64,000 nt of DNA, from positions 14,144,032 to 14,208,031 of the forward strand of contig NC_080582.1 in assembly GCF_029962835.1 (NCBI RefSeq), given 5' to 3'. The notes below the pieces were generated by a model. It was not told the DNA's origin. It made no database searches and was given only the letters and a program-made list of their open reading frames with translations. This document shows, in pieces, positions 11,641 through 24,110 of the stretch. Every line of letters starts with the position of its first letter. The stretch's first letter is position 1. The DNA comes from Magnolia sinica (lineage: Eukaryota; Streptophyta; Magnoliopsida; Magnoliales; Magnoliaceae). A program made the translations under genes and the position numbers.

Positions 11641-12483
11641 CAACCAAAAACGATTTGAGACGATGTTCAGTGATACTTTGTTAAATATGAAATTTATGAC
11701 CTTTAGTAACTTGGTTAATTAAAAAGAACTACGTAGTGGCTTTATCCCAATCTAACTTTTTGGATACGTAGGCAGTCGTTTGTAATGTACTAGAATATCG
11801 ATGCAGTCACAAATCTTTTTTCTCCTTTGAATTGTAACAGACTGTATCGGTTGCATTTTTCTCTGTCATAAAGGTTGTGGCTATCAAAGATATAATATCA
11901 CCTCCTTATAGGGAAGCATTTAATGATGTGTACAGGTAAATTCATTTTTTCTTATTCCTTATATTGTTTTCCAGTTATATTTGTGTTGGTTTCAGAGTAC
12001 AGGTAGCAATAGAAAGTGTTGGTCGATTGTGGCTTATAGACAAAGGGATGAGTAACCAACAATACGAATATGGGAGGCCTTCCCTAGGTATCCAGATGCT
12101 TTTAGATATAATTATGTTGTTTTTAAATATATTGGCTCGAAATTGATGGAGCAGACCTGGATGTACGTCGGAGCTATCCGGATGTTGAGCGGATGTCCCT
12201 GGAAGGTGGGAACCGCTCTTATGACCATAATGGAGCTGTCCATTTCCTATGGATAGCATTGGAGAGGCCTGACCATTTAGACAGGCCATATTTATGTATT
12301 TACTCGAAATTGATGGAGCTATCCGGATATGCGTCGGAGCTATCTGGATGTTGAACGGGAGTCCCTGGAAGATGGGAACCACTGTTATGACCATGATGAA
12401 GCTATTCATTTTCTATGGACAGCATTGGAAGGGCCTGGCCAATTGGAGTAGGTCGTGTTTATATCTATATTTGCAGGGACCAC
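11641..12483. other. Unique island inside the telomere-like array
   Basis: This 840-bp stretch of ordinary sequence interrupts the array. It holds a MAP-kinase exon fragment (11874-11935) and two diverged direct copies of about 155 bp (about 12136-12290 and 12299-12455) that share CTCGAAATTGATGGAGC, GGAGCTATC.GGATGTTGA and GTCCCTGGAAG. A third partial copy of the same unit lies outside the array near 9811-9870. Confidence 0.7.
11874..11935 (+). pseudogene. MAP kinase exon fragment
   Basis: Twenty-one codons read VVAIKDIISPPYREAFNDVY, the conserved block of plant MAP kinases around VIAIKDI..PP.RE.FNDVYIV, just before the hinge of the kinase domain. The fragment ends at a good splice donor (AG then GTAAAT), a place where plant MAPK genes can have an intron. 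The preceding CATAAAG may be a decayed R-H-E-N, with a frame shift. No other kinase exon was found nearby, so this is a stranded exon relic inside the telomere-like array. Confidence 0.6.
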
Positions 12484-15400
12484 ACCCTTAACCTATAACC
12501 TAAACCTATTCTCAAATCCCAAAACCTATAACTACAACCTAAACCTATAACCTAAACTCAATTCTCTAAACTTTAACCTATAACCTAACCCAAACCTATA
12601 CTTATAACCTAAACCTATTCTCAAATCCTAAAACCTATAACCTAAACCTTAACCTAAACCTATAATCTATAACCTATAACCTGAACCTATAACCTATTCT
12701 CAAATCCCAAAACCTATAACTATAACATAAACCTTAACCAAAAACCTATAACCTAACCTAAACCTAAACCTATAACCTTAACCTAAACCAAAACCTATAA
12801 CCTTAACCTTAACATATAACCTTAACCTAAACCTAAACCTATAACTCGAACCTAATTTTCTAAACCTAAACCTTAACATATTCTCAAATCCTTAAACCTA
12901 AATCTACACCTAATCTTAATCTCAACTCCCTAACCTAAACCTAAACCTAAACTTGAAAACCCAAACCTAAACCCGATCCCGAACCCGAAACTAATTTCCT
13001 AAACCTAAACCTTAACCTATTCTCAATTCCCTAAACCTATAGCTTATAACCCAAACCAAAACTTAAACCTAAACCTAAACCTAAACCTATAACCTATAAC
13101 CTAAACCTAAACCTAAAACCTAATGCATTCTCAAATCACTAAACCTAAACCTACACCTAATCTTAATCTCAACTCCCTAACCTAAACCTAAACCTAAACT
13201 TGAAAACCCAAACCTAAACCCGATCCCGAACCCGAACACGATTTCCTAAACCTAAACCTTAACCTATTCTCAATTCCCTAAACCTATAGCTTATAACCTA
13301 AACTGAAACCTAAACCTAAACCTATAACCTATAACCTAAACCTAAACCTAAACCTAAAACCTAAATGTATTCTTAAATCCCTAAACCTAAACCTACACCT
13401 AATCCTAATCTCAACTCCCTAACCTAAACCTAAACTTAAACTTGAAAACCCAAACCTAAACCCGAACCCGAACCCAAACCCGATTTCCTAAACCTAAACC
13501 ATAACCTATTCTCAATTCCCTAAACCTATAGCTTATAACCTAAACCTAAACCTATAACCTAAAACCTAAACATAAACCTAAAACCTAAATGTATTCTCAA
13601 ATCCCTAAACCTAAACCTACTCCTAATCCTAATCTCAACTCCCTAACCTAAACCTAAACCTAAAACCTAAAACCTAAACCTAAACCTAAAACCTAAATGT
13701 ATTTTCAAATCCCTAAACCTAAACCTACACCTAATCCTAATCTCAACTCTCTAACCTAAACCTAACCCTAAACCTAAACTTGAAAACCCAAACCTAAACC
13801 CGATCCTAAACCCGAATCCGATTTCCTAAACCTAAACCTTAACCTATTCTCAATTCCCTAAACCTATAGTTTATAACCTAAACCTAATCCTAAACCTAAA
13901 CCTATAACCTATAACGTATAACCTAAATGTATTCTTAAATCCCTAAACCTAAACCCACACCTAATCCTAATCTCAACTCCCTAACCTAAACCTAAACCTA
14001 AACTTGAAACCCCAAACCTAAACCCGATCCCGAACTTGAACCCGATTTCCTAAGCCTAAACCTTAGCCTATTCTCAATTCCCTAAACCTATAGCTTGCAA
14101 CCTAAACCTAAACCTATAACCTATAACCTAAACCTAAACCTAAAACCTAAATGTATTCTCAAATCCCTAAACCTAAACCTACACTTAATCCTAATCTCAA
14201 CTCCCTAACCTAAACCTAAACCTAAACTTGAAAACCCAAACCTAAACCCGATCCCGAACCCGAACCCGATTTCCTAAACCTAAACCTTAACCTATTCTCA
14301 ATTCCCTAAACCTATAGCTTATAACCTAAACCTAAACCTAAACCTAAACCTTAACCTAAACCTATAACCTTTAACCTAAACCTAAACCTAAAACCTAAAT
14401 TGTATTCTCAAATCCATAAACCTAAACCTTCACATAATCCTAATCTCAACTCCCTAACCTAAACCTAAACTTGAAAATCCAAACCTAAACCTGATCCCAA
14501 ACCCAAATCCGATTTCTTAAACCTAAACCTTAACCTATTCTCAATTCCCTAAACCTAAACCTAAACCTAAACCTTAACCTAAACCTAAACCTATAACTTA
14601 TAACCTATAACCTAAACCTAAAACCTAAATGTATTCTTAAATCCCTAAACCTAAACCTACACCTAATCCTAATCTCAACTCCCTTACCTAAACTTAAACC
14701 TAAACTTGAAAACCCAAACCTAAACCCGATCCCGAACCCAAACCCGATTTCCTAAACCTAAACCTTAACCTATTCTCAATTCCCTAAACCTATAGCTTGT
14801 AACCTAAACCTAAACCTTAACCTAAACCTAAACCTAAACCTATAACCTATAACTAAACCTAAACCTAAAACCTAATGTATTCTCAAATCCTTAGACCAAA
14901 ACCTATACCTAATCCTAATCTCAACTCCCTAACCTAAACCTAAACCTAAACTTAAAAATCCAAAGTTAAACCCGATCCCGAACCCGAACCCGATTTCCTA
15001 AACCTAAACATTAACCTATTCTCAATTCCCTAAACCTATAGCTTATAACCTAAACCTAAACCTAAACCGAAAACCTAAACCTAAACCTAAACCTAAACCT
15101 ATAACCTATAACCTAAACCTAAACCTAAACCTATAACCTAAATGTATTCACAAAGCCCTAAACCTAAACCTACACCTAATCCTAATCTCAACTCCCTAAC
15201 CTAAACCTAAACCTAAACTTGAAAACCCAAATCTAAACCCGATCCCGAACCTGAACCCGATCTCTTAAACCTAAACCTTAACCTATTCTCAATTCCCTAA
15301 ACCTTAACCTATAACCTAACCTAAACCTAAACCTGTAACCTGCACTAATAACCTAAACCTATAACCTAAACCTAAGCCTAAAACCTAAACCTAAACCTAA

Positions 15401-17960
15401 AACCGAAATGTATTCTCAAATCCTTAAACCTAAACCTACACCTAATCCTAATCTCAACTCCCTAACCTAAATTTAAACCTAAACTTGAAAACCCAAACCT
15501 AAACCCGATCTCGAACCCAAACCCGATTTCCTAAACCTAAACCTTAACCTATTCTCAATTCCCTAAACCTATAGCTTATAACCTAAACCTAAACCTATAC
15601 CCTATAACCTAAACCTAAACCTAAAACCTAATATATTCTCAAATCCCTAAACCTAAACCTACACCTAATCCTAATCTCAACTCCCTAACCTAAACCTAAA
15701 CCTAAACTTGAAAACTCAAACTTAAACCCGATCCTGAACCCGAAATTGATTTTCGAAACCTAAACCTTAACCTATTCTCAATTCCCTAAATCTATAGCTT
15801 ATAACCTAAACCTAAACCTATAACATATAACCTAAACTGAAACCTAAAACCTAAATGTATTCTCAAATCCCTAAACCTAAACCTGCACCTAATCCTAATC
15901 TCAACTCCCTAAGCTAAACCTAAACCTAAACTTGAAAACACAAACCTAAACCCGATCCCGAACCTGAATCCAATTTCCTAAACCTAAACCTTAACCTATT
16001 CTCAATTCCCTAAACCTATAGCTTATAACCTAAACCTAACCCTAAACCTAAACCTATAACTTATAACCTAAACCTAAAACCTAAATGTATTCTTAAATCC
16101 CTAAACCTAAACCCACACCTAATCCTAATCTCAACTCCCTAACCTAAACCTAAACCTAAACTTGAAAACCCAAACCTAAACCCGATCCCGAACCCGAACC
16201 CGATTTTCTAAACCTAAACCTTAGCCTATTCTCAATTCCCTAAACCTATAGCTTGTAACCTAAACCTATAACCTATAACCTAAACCTAAACCTGAAACCT
16301 AAATGATTCTCAAATCCCTAAACCTAAACCTACACCTAATCCTAATCTCAATTCCCTAACCTAAACCCAAACCTAAACTTGAATACCCAAATGTAAACCC
16401 GATCCTGAACCCGAACCTGATTTCCTAAACCTAAACCTTAACCTATTTTCAATTCCCTAAACCTATAGCTTATAACCTAAACCTAAACCTAAAACTTAAC
16501 CTTTAACCTAAACCTAAACCTAAAACCTAAATTGTATTCTCAAATCCATAAACCTAAACCTACACCTAATCCTAATCTCAACTCCCTAACCTAAACCTAA
16601 ACTTGAAAACCCAAACATAAACCCGATCTCGAACCTGAACCCGATTTCCTAAACCTAAACCTTAACCTATTCTCAATTCCCTAAACGTATAGCTTATAAC
16701 CTAAACCTAAACCTATAACCTAATGTATTCTCAAATCCCTAAACCTAAACCTACACCTAATCCTAATCTCAGTTCCCTAACCTAAACCTAAACCTAAACT
16801 TGAAAACTCAAACCTAAACCCGCTCCAAACCCAATCCCAATTTCATAAACCTAAACCTTAACCTATTCTCAATTCCCTAAACCTAAACCTTAACTTAAAC
16901 CTAAACCTAAACCTATAACCTATAACCTAAACCTAAAACCTAAATGTATTCTTAAATCCCTAAACCTAAACTTACACCTAATCCTAATCTCAACTCCCTA
17001 TCCTAAACTTAAACCTAAACTTGAAAACCCAAACCTAAACCCGATCCCGAACCCGAACCCGATTTCCTAAACCTAAACATTAACCTATTGTCAATTCCCT
17101 GAACCTATAGCTTATAACCTAAACCTAAATCTTAACCTTAACCTTAACCTAAACCTAAACCTATAACCTATAACCTAAACCTAAACCTATAACCTAAATG
17201 TATTCTCAAATCCCTAAACCTAAACTTACACCTAATCCTAATCTCAACTCCCTAAGCTAAACCTAAACCTAAACTTGAAAACCCAAACCTAAACCCGAAC
17301 CCGATTTCCTAAACCTAAACCTTAACCTATTCTCAATTCCATAAACCTTAACTATAACCTAACCTAAACCAAACCTATAAGCTACACTTATAACCTAAAC
17401 CTATATCATAAACCTAAGCCTAAAACCTAAACCTAAACCTAAAACCGAAATGTATTCTCAAGTCCTTAAACCTAAACCTACACCTAATCCCAATCTCAAC
17501 TCCCTAACCTAAACTTAAACCTAAACTTGAAAACCCAAACCTAAACCCGATCCCAAGCTCGGACCCAATTTCCTAAACCTAAACCTTAACCTTAACCTTA
17601 ACCTATTCTCAATTCCCTAAAGCTATAACCTATATACTATAACCTATAACTAAAACCTAAACCTTAACCTAAACCTATAACCGAAACCTAAACCTAAACC
17701 TAAACCTAAACCAAAACCTATAACCTAAACCTTATCCTATAACCTATAACCTATAACCTATAACCTAAACTTATAACCTATAACCTATAACCTAAACCTA
17801 AACCTATAACCTATAACCTAAACCTAAACCTAAAACCTAAATGTATTCTCAAATCCCTAAACCTAGACCTACACCTAATCTTAATCTCAACTCCCTAGCC
17901 TAAACCTAAACCTAAACTTGAAAACTCAAACCTAAACCCGATCCCGAACCCGAACCCGAT
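12484..17960. repeat. Telomere-like array with ~236-bp higher-order period
   Basis: About 5.5 kb of CCTAAA-type hexamers is organised in a larger unit. Each unit runs through CTAATCCTAATCTCAACTCC, then CTTGAAAACCCAAACC, CCCGATCCCGAACCCGAACC, TTCCTAAACC, CTATTCTCAATTCCCTAAAC, CTATAGCTTATAACC and AAATGTATTCTCAAATCC. The marker CTCAACTCCCTAACC recurs about 22 times from 12920 to 17890, mostly 220-270 bp apart, with one short interval of about 108 bp near 13631-13739. Units differ in the number of inner hexamers. The array ends abruptly at 17960. No protein frame is supported. Confidence 0.9.
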
Positions 17961-18519
17961 TGCTATAATAATGTAGCCCAATCACATGGCAAGAAACAAG
18001 AATGTATCCCTTTTAACACATGCCCCTTTTTACAAAGCTTTAATTTTTATTGTTGTTTCTATTAACTTGAATTGAAACACTTTTTTACATTATTTGCTTG
18101 CATTAGTTTTATTTTAATGATCAGTTTTATTTTTAAAAAGTACCCACTTTTTTGGAAGAAGTTTATGCAATTCTTCATGATTTTGAATTATAATGTTTTG
18201 TTGGTTTAATATATTTTTTTTAGATGAAAGACAAAAAATTGTTGCTAATTTTTTTCCTTTTTTTTATTTATAATGTTAAACTTATATGTATTTATGCGTG
18301 GATGAATGTAATGTGGATAAGATTGTTTGTGTTTGGATGGATGTAGTTTATGTTTGGATGAATGTAATTTATGTTGGATTTACATAGTATGGGTTTAGAT
18401 GGATGTGAATGTGAATATTATGAAATATATTATATAACAGGTGTATATCAGGAAGAATGCGATGAAATATACTATAACTGGTGTATATTGACCCTCTCAA
18501 ATTTAAAAGTGTGCTTTGA
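17961..18519. other. Non-coding stretch between array and CACTA end
   Basis: AT-rich sequence with no supported frame. Short direct repeats occur (GGATGAATGTAAT, GGATGGATGTAG, GGTGTATATCAGG and GGTGTATATTGACC). Confidence 0.5.
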
Positions 18520-19017
18520 AGGTTCATAAGGGACGGTCCATGACAGTCCTTTTTAAGGACGGTCTATGTCCGTCCTTTGAAAGCTCATAAGAGACGGTCC
18601 ATGACAATCCTTTTTAAGGACGGTCCATGACCGTCCTTTTAAAGGACGGTCCATAGCTGTCCTTTGAAGGCTCATCAGAGAATGGCAGTCCTTTTTTAAG
18701 GACGGTCCATGATTGTCCTTTTAAAGGACGATCCATGGCCGTCCTTTGAAGGTTCATCAGAGACGGTCTATGACAGTCTTTTTTAAGGACAGTCCATGAG
18801 CATCCTTTTAAAGGACAGTCGATGGCCGTCCTTTGAAGGCTCATCAGAGACGGTCCATGACCGTCCTTTTTTCGTCAATAAGAATGATGGTTTTCAACCG
18901 TCCTTTAAGTAATACAACACGTCAAAATTTGACAACCTATGCGACGGTCCATAACCATCCTTTTTGGTCATTTAAGACAGTTTTGAACCATCCTTTTTTC
19001 ATTGTATTGGCGTAGTG
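18520..19017. mobile_element. Right end of a CACTA transposon with subterminal repeats
   Basis: The stretch ends TTGGCGTAGTG, the inverse of CACTACGCCAA, a usual terminus of plant CACTA (En/Spm-type) elements. The 480 bp before it consist of many direct and inverted copies of AAGGACGGTCCATGACCGTC CTTT, in larger units of about 120 bp divided by GAAGGCTCATCAGAGAC. Such dense subterminal repeats are where the transposase binds in this superfamily. The matching left end was not found in the window. The end abuts reverse transcriptase sequence at 19018, so the element appears to have jumped into the Tat retrotransposon, whose 5' part is missing here. Confidence 0.7.
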
Positions 19018-22000
19018 AGTGATATGCATCTATAGCCGACGAGGTCTCCAAACTCCTCAACGTTGGCTTCATCAAGGAGGTACATTATCCAGATTGGATC
19101 TCAAATGTGGTCCTCGTCAAGAAAGCAAACGGGAAGTGGCGGGTCTGTGTGGACTACTCGGACCTGAACAAGACCTATCCCAAGGATAGTTTCCCCTTGT
19201 CTCGGATCGACCAGCTAGTAAACAGTACGGCTAGGCATGAACTACTCTCCTTCTTGGACGCCTATCCCGGGTATAACCAAATTGCGATGCACCCCCCAGA
19301 CAAGCAGAAGACTACCTTTGTCACTAACAATGGGCTCTACTATTACCGGGTTATGCCATTCAGCCTGAAAAATGCTGGGGCCACGTATCAGAGATTGGAG
19401 AATCAAATGTTCGCCAAGCAGATAGGACGCACCATGGAGGTTTACGTTGACGACATACTTGTCAAGAGCATCAAAGCGTCCGATCACCTAGCGGATCTCG
19501 GAGAGACCTTCTCCATCCTCCGAGAATACCGTATGAAGCTGAATCCCACGAAGTGTGACTTTGGAGTCGGCTTCAGTAAATTCCTAGATTTTCAAGTCAG
19601 TCAGCGGGGCATTGAAGTAAACCCCTACAAGATCAAGGCGCTCCTCGATATGAGCTCACCTTGGACAATAAAAGAGATACAGTGTCTCACCGGACGAGTA
19701 GAAGCGCTCGGACGGTTCATCTCCAGAGCCACAGACAAATGCTTCCCCTTCTTTCAGCTGCTGAAGGGTCATAAAAAGGCCGAGTGGACATCAGAATGTG
19801 AGTAAGCCTTCTAACGGTTAAAGCAATATCTGGGCTCGCCGCCCCTACTGTCCAAGCCTGAAGAAGGTGAATCCTTGTTCCTGTACCTGGCAATCTCGGC
19901 CTCAGCCGTTAGCTCCGCGCTAGTCAGGGAAGTGGTGAGCAAGCAGTACCCTGTGTACTATGTGAGCAAAGCAATGGTGCCTGCTGAGACAAGGTACCCG
20001 GCTCTAGAGAAGTTAGCACTCTACCTAATTGTCTCAGCTCGAAGGTTATACCCGTACTTCCATGCCCATTCCATCATTGTCCTGACCGACTCTCCCCTCA
20101 GGTAAGTCCTCCAAAAGCCTAAGGTATCAGGTCAGCTAACTAAGTGGGCGATTGAACTCGGGGAGTTTGATATCCAGTTCCGACCGAGGACTGCGATTAA
20201 GGGCCAAGTTGTGGCTGACTTCATTGCAGAGTTCACTGCTCCAAGCGAAGAGGGGACGAGCGCCAAATTAGAAGCAGCTACTTCGCCCGCTCCTCCAACC
20301 AATCAAAATACAAAGTTAGAACAAAGATGGATCCTTTTCGTGGACGGGTCGTCCAACACCAAGCGTGCTGGGGCAGGGATCGTCCTAGTCACGCTCGACT
20401 CTACACCTATTCAGTACGCAATCAGACTTGGTTTCAAAGCCTCGAACAATGAAGCAGAGTATGAAGCCCTGTTGGATGAACTCAGACTTGCAGCCAGTCT
20501 AGGGGTCCAATCTCTCGAGGTGTGATGCGACTCTCAGCTAGTGGTGAATCATATCTCCACTGAATATGAGGCCAAGGAGACTAGGATGGTGGCTTATCTG
20601 GCCGAGGCCTGGAAGTTGATAGAAAATTTTTGGAGCTGCACTATCAATCAAATACCTAGAACGGAGAATTCTTGGGCCGACGCCCTCGCGAGGCTAACCT
20701 CGACCACGGAGGGAAAGATTCCTCGAGTCATCCTTGTGGAGTTCATAGAACATCCGAGCATTGACCGAATGGATCAGAAAATGGTTAACCCGATGGAAGT
20801 CACACCGAACTGGATGGATCCGATTTACAATTATCTCACATCTGGTGAGGTCCCCTCGGATAGGCTAGAGGCAAGATGTCTGAAGATCAGAGCTACACGG
20901 TATATAGTCTTGGATGGGGTCTTATACAAGAAGGAGCATTCACAGCCCTACCTCAAGTGTCTCCGACCCAATAAAGTAGACTATGTGATTCGGAAAATGC
21001 ATGAAGGCATCTGCAAAAACCACTCTAGTGGTTGGGCTTTAGCACTGAAGATACTCCGTCAAGGGTATTTCTTGCCTACCATCGGGGAGGACTAAAAGAA
21101 CTATGTCCAAAGGTGTGATAAGTGTCACCGATACGTGATTGTGCCAAGGCAACCTGCCGAAGAGATAAGATGACCCCCATGAGCGGGTCGTGGCCGTTCG
21201 CCTAATGGGGAATCGACATCATCGGACCTCTGCCCACTGGGAAAGGACAGCTCAAGTTCGCTATTGTTGCGGTCGACTACTTTACCAAGTGGGCCGAGGC
21301 TGAGCCTGTCGCAAAAATCATGAAGCAAAAGATGGTTAACTTTGTTTGGAAGAACATAATCTATCGGTTCAGGATCTCGTGCACTATCATTTTCGATAAC
21401 GGCAAGCAGTTCGACAACGATAAGTTCCGAGACATGTGTCGGGGGCTCGGCATTTTAAAAGCATAGTCCTCGCCTCGGCACTTCAAAGGCATATTCCTTG
21501 CCTCGGCACCTGCAATCTAATGGACAAGTAGAGGCAGTGAACAAAGTCATCAAGCACCACCTCAAAACGAAGTTAGAGAAAGCGAAAGGCAGCTAGGCCG
21601 AGGAGCTTCCATTCATCCCATGGGCTTATAGGACTATAGTTCAGTCGTCTACTGGGGATGGGCCATTTTCACTGTCCTATGGTTTGGAAGTAATGGTGCT
21701 AGTCGAGCTTGGCTTCCCTACAACTTGGGTCAGGAATTATCGGGAAGATCAGAACACTGAGCAAATTGCCATCAATCTGAACCTACTCGAGGAAGCTAGA
21801 GATGTCTCCAGACTTCGAGTCGCTACTCGGCATCGGCAGGTGTTATGATTCTACAACTCCAAGGTCAAGACTCGACGATTCCGACCAGGCGACTTAGTCC
21901 TCTGCCGCGTCTTCCAGAACACTGCAGAGCCGAGGGTTGGGGCACTCGGACCCAACTAGGAGGGGCCCTACCGCGTGGTCAGATCGACCAAGCCAGGCTC

Positions 22001-22078
22001 CTACCACTTGAAGGATCTCGAAGGGCGTCAGCTCCCCCACCCCTGTAATGCCAAGCACCTAAAAATCTACTACCCTTG
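19018..22078 (+). pseudogene. Tat-type pol (RT, RNase H, aRNase H, integrase), broken
   Basis: RT is readable from IADEVSKLLNVGFIKEVHYP through KANGKWRVCVDYSDLNK to the catalytic MEVYVDDILVKS (near 19442). RNase H follows (YLAISASAVSSALVRE). The second RNase H has WILFVDGSSN, NNEAEYEALLDEL and CDSQLVVNHI. Integrase shows its zinc finger (HEGICKNH, CDKC), the first Asp in WGIDIIGPLP, the second in IIFDNGKQF and the Glu in NGQVEAVNKVIK. The end RRFRPGDLVLCRVFQNT and HLKIYYP is the usual Tat C-terminus. In-frame stops lie at 19803, 20103, 20523 and 21093, among others. A small triple repeat of CCTCGGCAC..CAAAGGCATA near 21445-21510 sits just before the integrase Glu region and adds residues not normally there. 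Confidence 0.88.
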
Positions 22079-22669
22079 ATGTACTGGCCGCTGAAGGCCC
22101 CCAATAAGTGTACAGTTCGGGGCGGCTAGCCTCTTAAGGTTTTCAATAAAAGCTCTTTCTACATAATCTACATGCATGATTTGTCGACACGAAAAAAAGT
22201 TGCCTCTCACAAGCGGGGGCTGACTCAATGGACCGATCCCTTAAAGAATGGGTTAGTACGTTAACCTACAAAAATCTGTCAAGGGATCCTCTCATATGAT
22301 GGGGAAAAGCCCATGGACGACCTGATCTCTTGATGAAGGGGTCGACTCGCCATATAACCAATGGATCTACAAAAGCAATTGTCGCTCGCTGTTCGCCCGG
22401 GGGGGGGTTGACCCCTGGTCCTTATAATTTTAACATCACAAGATTCTATAAAGTAGCCAAGGGGCGCCTCCTAGGTATGGAAGGGCAGCCCTTATATGAG
22501 CCGACCTGCTAAGGGGTCGACTTATCAATCAACAGTTTAGCATCTAAGAATCGTCACTCAGCAAATCAACCATGTTATATCATGCCCTCTCCCGAGGTTC
22601 AAAAGATAATCCATCAAGAAACCACTACTTAAAGAGTAAAAAAAGAGTGGGGGGGAGGGGTATCAAAAG

Positions 22670-24110
22670 CTAGTCGATTGGAGGGAACTGAGGGTCAGTA
22701 GCCGGGCCCGAGGGGATGTCTTCAACCGGTCTCTCCTCTGCGTCCTCAGAAGCGAGGGCCTCGAGGTTGAGATCCAGGCAGAGTTCCTGGACTGCGTCAA
22801 TGCAGACGTCGAAGCCACAGTTGTAGAATTTGTTGGCCTCGGTGGTCCTTTCCTCCGAGGTCTTGAACGCATCTACCGCAGCACCACCGCCGATGCCATG
22901 GAAGCTTCATCCCCTGCTCGTTGAGCCACCTTCACCTCCACTATTGCTCGGCTCAGCTCTTCCACCATGTCAACCATGGCCCACTCTAGTGAGTCCCCCA
23001 GTCAGGCGTTCTCCCTCGCAAGCGATTCGGCTTGGGCCCTAACCTCCGTCAACTCAGCTACAGTGGCAGCGCAACATGCTTGAAGGTCGTTGACGACCCC
23101 CTAAAGCTGCAATTCTTTCACCTTCCCCTCATCCAGTAGCCCATGCAGTTCTGCCTGCTCCACTCGAAGGACTGCAGCCTCATCTTAGAGTCCCGACTTC
23201 GCCCCTGAGAACGGCTATCTTCTTGTCCTTTTGTGTGATCTCTCTCAACCTCTCCCGAGTCATCAGGAGCCTCGGGACGGACTAAATCAAAACAAGAATG
23301 TGAGCATACAAACGCGAGGAGGAGAGAATCAACGCAAGAAAGTTTAGTAAAGAAACCCTGTAAAAGACAGAGGCTATGTCGTTCACGAAGGATTCATCTG
23401 CCTTGTTAAGGAGGGCAGCGATCTCCTCCTCTGGAGCATGCTTCGTAGTCCAACGAACTAAGCCTGACATGTGATAGCCTGGCGAAAATCTGCCCCCACT
23501 GGTTCCGACCTAAGAAGACCCCGCTGCTCCCCTTGTACCAGTCCCACTACCTGCCGAAGCTTGGGCATCGACCCTGTGATTATCCCCGACTTCGAGAGGA
23601 GAGAGCATCACGTCGAAGATCATAATGACCTCCTCCCGTTCGGAGGAAGACGGGATGGCAATGTAGGGCTCGGGGGCTGGTGGAGGCGCCTCGGAGGCAG
23701 GAGGGGCGACGACGGGGGAAGGAATCAGAGCTGGAGCTTCATCGACTGTGGCTACGATCGCGGTGCTGGCTGGAAGTGTTGGAGCTGCAACAATAGAAAT
23801 TAGAGCTGCAGCGAAAGAAATTGCAACCGCAATAGCAGGTGGCGGAGCTACAGCAACAGAAACGGGGTCGAGGAGTCTTCACCGTAAGGGGTTGCCTACC
23901 TCTTTCTAGCCGTCATCTTTGTCCGCGGCTCGGATCTCAGCATCTCTTGGATAGGTGGGGGGGGCCTTCCTCTTCCGAGATCCGAAGGCGTCGGCCAAGC
24001 CTCCTGAGATGATATCCGAGACTCGCCCACCTGCGGGCATCTCTGTAACCCCTCCCGATGGATCTCAGGGAGCCTTTTTTTCTCCCTTGCGGCGCATTCG
24101 AGTCATGGCC
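22670..24110 (-). pseudogene. Antisense coiled-coil ORF of the Tat element, spliced and broken
   Basis: Read on the minus strand, four pieces make one protein-like chain. First comes MTRMRRKGEKKA (from about 24105). Next is EEEIAALLNKADESFVNDIA then SVFYR (about 23420-23340), ending near a possible splice donor. After a short intron, whose acceptor is TTTTGATTTAG at about 23282, follows LRLMTRERLREITQKDKKIA and then a heptad-rich segment (DEAAVLRVEQAELHGLLDEG, ELTEVRAQAESLARENA, MVEELSRAIVEVKVAQ). The last piece (22870-22670) reads DAFKTSEERTTEANKFYNCG, FDVCIDAVQELCLDLNLEAL, ending at TAG. There are stops (in KELQL*GVV and ENA*LGD) and at least one frame shift. Antisense ORFs between pol and the 3' LTR are known in some Tat elements such as Grande. 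The function is unknown; a long coiled coil is the main feature. Confidence 0.6.

Noticed and set aside
10911-17960. A true chromosome end
   Set aside because: The array has ordinary sequence on both sides, is degenerate, has mostly CCTAAA instead of CCCTAAA, and is interrupted by unique DNA.
18520-18870. CRISPR-like array
   Set aside because: The repeats are palindromic, vary in sequence and spacing, and end in a CACTA terminus; the genome is a plant.
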